A stretch of DNA of 64,000 bases from Clostridia bacterium (GTDB lineage Bacteria > Bacillota > Clostridia > Oscillospirales > Acutalibacteraceae): positions 1-64,000 of the forward strand of contig JAFQON010000001.1 in the NCBI GenBank assembly GCA_017403185.1, read 5' to 3'. The notes beneath the pieces were generated by a model. That model searched no databases and was not told the origin of the DNA. It saw only the letters and a program-made list of their open reading frames with translations. Below are positions 61,942-64,000 of the stretch, in pieces (the first letter of the stretch is position 1; each line of letters begins with the position of its first letter). The position numbers and the translations under genes were made by a program.

Positions 61942-63147
61942 TTACAAATCCAAATCAGTTTCGTTATGATGCTTTGTGTTAAGTTTGGACAATAAACATA
62001 CCGTCTCGATGTGGTTGGTATGCGGGAACATGTCAACGGGGCAGATTTTTCTGACTTTATAGCCTTTATGGGTGAGCATGTTGAGATCTCTTGCGAGGGT
62101 TTCGGGGTTGCAGGAAATATAAACCACTCTTTCGGGTGACGAAGCGACGAGAGAATCAATGAATTTTTTGCTGCTTCCCGAACGGGGAGGATCCATAAAA
62201 ACAACATCGAAATTTTCGCCGTTTGCGGCAAGCTCCTGCATGAAATCGCCTGCATCCGCACAGTAAAATCTTGCGTTTTCCATGCCGTTTCGCTTGCAGT
62301 TTGAGATGGCATCCTTAACCGCATCGGGATTCAGCTCAACCCCGATAACCTTGCCTGCCGTTCTGGCAGCAACAAGCCCGATTGTTCCGATTCCGCAATA
62401 AGCATCAAGAACCTTTGTGTTTTCGTCAAGCTGTGCAAGCTCCATTGCCTTGCCGTAAAGCTTCTCTGTCTGCACGGGGTTGATCTGATAAAACGATTTT
62501 GGAGAAATTCTGAAAACGCAGCCGCAGAGCGTGTCTTCAATATAGCCGCTGCCGTAAAGAACTTCTTCCTTGTCGCCGAGCACGAGATTTGTGTTTTTGG
62601 GATTTATATTGAGCACCACCGTCGTTATCTCGGGATGTTTTTCAAGAAGAGCGGCGGTGAATTTCTTTTTCATGGGGAAATAGCCGCTCGCACCGACAAG
62701 CACAACCATAACCTCACCGCTTGAAAATCCTCTTTTTACAAGCACATGGCGAAGAAAGCCCGTGCCCCTGTCCTCATCATAGGTCCATATCTTAAAAGAG
62801 GGGAGCATGCTGCGGATGTCAACAATGATTTTGTCGGCAATTTCATCCTCTGTCATGCAGCTGTCAACGGAAACGATTCTGTGGCTGCCTGACTGATAAA
62901 CACCCGATATTATTTTTCCGCTTTTTGTTCTGCCGAAAGCAGCCTGAACCTTGTTGCGGTAATGATACGGATTATCCATTCCGATGATTTTTTCAACCTT
63001 ACCGAATTTTTTCAGAAGGATTTCGCATCTTGCCTGCTTCCATTTAAGCTGACGCTCATAGGTCATGTTCTGAAGCTGACAGCCGCCGCATTTTTTTGCG
63101 AGCGGACATGCATCGGGATTTGTTTTTATATTTGAAGTATGTGACAT
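61942..63147 (-). CDS. rlmD: 23S rRNA (uracil-5-)-methyltransferase, RlmCD/RumA type
   Basis: From the ATG at 63147 (AAGGA upstream) the protein has 401 residues. It begins directly with the iron-sulfur cysteines (DACPLAKKCGGCQLQNMTYE) and lacks the TRAM domain that many family members have in front. The methyltransferase part shows KVLDAYCGIGTIGLVAARTA, the FDVVFMDPPRSGSSKKFIDS catalytic loop and the nucleophile Cys in VVYISCNPETLARDL. It methylates uracil in 23S rRNA. The last residues, HIETVCLLSKLNTKHH, are the known integration target for serine-recombinase elements; here the gene is intact. It follows cysK by 10 bases. RlmCD would be the better name in Firmicutes. Confidence 0.88.
   Translation of the reverse strand: MSHTSNIKTNPDACPLAKKCGGCQLQNMTYERQLKWKQARCEILLKKFGKVEKIIGMDNPYHYRNKVQAAFGRTKSGKIISGVYQSGSHRIVSVDSCMTEDEIADKIIVDIRSMLPSFKIWTYDEDRGTGFLRHVLVKRGFSSGEVMVVLVGASGYFPMKKKFTAALLEKHPEITTVVLNINPKNTNLVLGDKEEVLYGSGYIEDTLCGCVFRISPKSFYQINPVQTEKLYGKAMELAQLDENTKVLDAYCGIGTIGLVAARTAGKVIGVELNPDAVKDAISNCKRNGMENARFYCADAGDFMQELAANGENFDVVFMDPPRSGSSKKFIDSLVASSPERVVYISCNPETLARDLNMLTHKGYKVRKICPVDMFPHTNHIETVCLLSKLNTKHHNETDLDL
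61984..62010. other. Serine-recombinase target site inside the rlmD gene end
   Basis: TTTGGACAATAAACATACCG and on to TCTCGAT equals the segment at 43831-43857 in 24 of 26 positions. The site lies in the last codons of the methyltransferase gene (HIETVCLLSK), where elements that use a large serine recombinase are known to insert. Confidence 0.55.
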
Positions 63148-63157
63148 AATTTTTTCC

Positions 63158-64000
63158 TTACTTTTCAAACATAGGTGTTGAAAGATATCTTTCTCCGCCG
63201 TCAGGCAGAAGAACAACGATTTTTTTGCCTGCATTTTCGGGTCGCAAAGCAACGAGCGTTGCCGCATGAAGAGCTGCACCTGAAGAAATACCGATAAGAA
63301 TTCCCTCTGTTCTGACCGTCAGTCTTGCGGCTTTATATGCATCCTCCGTTGTGACGGTGATTATTTCGTCATAGATTTTTGTGTCGAGAATTGACGGCAC
63401 AAAGCCTGCACCGATGCCCTGCAAGCCGTGTGCACCTGCTCTGCCTTCGGAAAGGAAGGGAGAATCCGCAGGCTCAACGGCGATTATTTTTATATCGGGA
63501 TTTTTTTCTTTGAGATATCTGCCGACTCCCGTTATTGTTCCGCCCGTGCCGACACCCGCAACGAAAATGTCAATTTTGCCGTCGGTATCATTCCATATTT
63601 CGGGACCCGTTGTTTTGTAGTGGGCATCACAATTCGAGGGATTATCAAACTGAGCGGGAATGAAGCTGCCTTCAATCTCCTTTGCAAGCTCGTTTGCTTT
63701 TTCGATTGCACCTGCCATGCCCCTTGCACCGTCGGTGAGCACAAGCTCCGCACCGTAGGCAGAAAGAAGCTTTCTGCGCTCGATGCTCATGGTTTCGGGC
63801 ATGGTGATTATAACCTTAAGCCCCATCTGAGCTGCGACGGAGGCTATGCCTATTCCCGTGTTGCCGCTTGTGGGTTCGATTATGACCGAATTTTCATTTA
63901 TTTTTCCCTCCTGCATGGCGGAGCGGAGCATTTCACAGCCTACTCTGTCCTTGGCACTTCCTGCAGGATTGAGATATTCTGCTTTTGCAAGAATTTCGGC
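63158..64000 (-). CDS. cysK: Cysteine synthase (O-acetylserine sulfhydrylase), 5-prime end beyond the window
   Basis: The 280 residues present lack only the first 30 or so. [18 protein letters not shown] contains the PLP lysine motif, then [60 protein letters not shown], the phosphate-binding [32 protein letters not shown] and [13 protein letters not shown] follow. It makes cysteine from O-acetylserine and sulfide with pyridoxal phosphate. The gene continues past position 64000 in the same frame. It lies 10 bases before the rRNA methyltransferase gene, which suggests a common transcript. Confidence 0.96.
   Translation of the reverse strand, partial: AEILAKAEYLNPAGSAKDRVGCEMLRSAMQEGKINENSVIIEPTSGNTGIGIASVAAQMGLKVIITMPETMSIERRKLLSAYGAELVLTDGARGMAGAIEKANELAKEIEGSFIPAQFDNPSNCDAHYKTTGPEIWNDTDGKIDIFVAGVGTGGTITGVGRYLKEKNPDIKIIAVEPADSPFLSEGRAGAHGLQGIGAGFVPSILDTKIYDEIITVTTEDAYKAARLTVRTEGILIGISSGAALHAATLVALRPENAGKKIVVLLPDGGERYLSTPMFEK

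Noticed and set aside
61830..62324. Upstream extension of the DUF3842 frame
   Set aside because: The ATG at 61829 has AGGAGG at the right distance, and the extension overlaps the rRNA methyltransferase gene in another frame.

Overview
The window reads as a chromosomal segment of a low-to-middle GC Gram-positive anaerobe of the class Clostridia, most likely a gut or rumen Oscillospiraceae/Ruminococcaceae-type bacterium. The reasons are strong AGGAGG ribosome sites before almost every gene, cohesin and dockerin modules, BspA-type leucine-rich surface proteins, InlB-type repeats, many glycoside hydrolases, DUF6809, an OPT/PqqD pair, DUF3842 and typical Clostridia intergenic palindromes. This is inferred from gene content and style. 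No rRNA or tRNA gene was seen.

Region 1 (1-14.7 kb) looks like an accessory island. It holds an XRE regulator, a three-gene minus-strand operon (two related unknown proteins and a secreted CAP protein whose best start codon is ATC), decayed small genes, a 1329-residue LRR protein ending in a dockerin, and a 2186-residue protein beginning with three cohesins. A DUF6809 gene follows. At 14.54-14.69 kb the first 13 codons of a low-molecular-weight protein tyrosine phosphatase gene run straight into foreign sequence. This looks like one end of an integrated element.

Region 2 (14.7-29.5 kb) is mostly metabolism: DUF4186 coupled to a secreted GH39-like hydrolase, OPT peptide transporter plus PqqD-like protein, nicotinate phosphoribosyltransferase, GH51 arabinofuranosidase, a secreted esterase with a membrane glycerophosphodiesterase, uronate isomerase UxaC with glycerol kinase GlpK, and malic enzyme.

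Region 3 (29.5-34.4 kb) has a large, probably highly expressed secreted InlB-repeat protein behind a structured leader, then palindromic repeats and a DMT-family transporter.

Region 4 (34.6-44.3 kb) is a regulatory cluster: an XRE-TPR-like regulator with a degenerate DUF3267-like membrane protein, an ECF sigma factor fused to a transmembrane segment and about 455 outside residues, an endoglycoceramidase-like GH5 enzyme, a second ECF sigma factor with a winged-helix-like extension, a transglutaminase-like protein and another XRE protein. A broken large serine recombinase follows, whose end carries the rlmD-type attachment sequence also seen at 61.98 kb.

Region 5 (44.5-60.7 kb) is carbohydrate/lipid related. 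It has DUF1349 and GH78-like genes, a minus-strand cluster (GNAT, an unrecognised deoxyhypusine-synthase-like enzyme, KdsB, two BNR/sialidase-fold proteins, a polytopic membrane protein), then a plus-strand operon of two neutral-ceramidase-like proteins, a GH3 and a GH42. With the GH5 enzyme this suggests, but does not prove, use of glycosphingolipids.

Region 6 (60.7-64 kb) is housekeeping on the minus strand: cysK (cut by the window edge), RlmCD-type rRNA methyltransferase, DUF3842 and an ECF-transporter S component.

The most unusual items are the membrane-tethered sigma factor group, the KdsB/BNR cluster, the cohesin-dockerin pair inside a probable island, and the two attachment-site scars.
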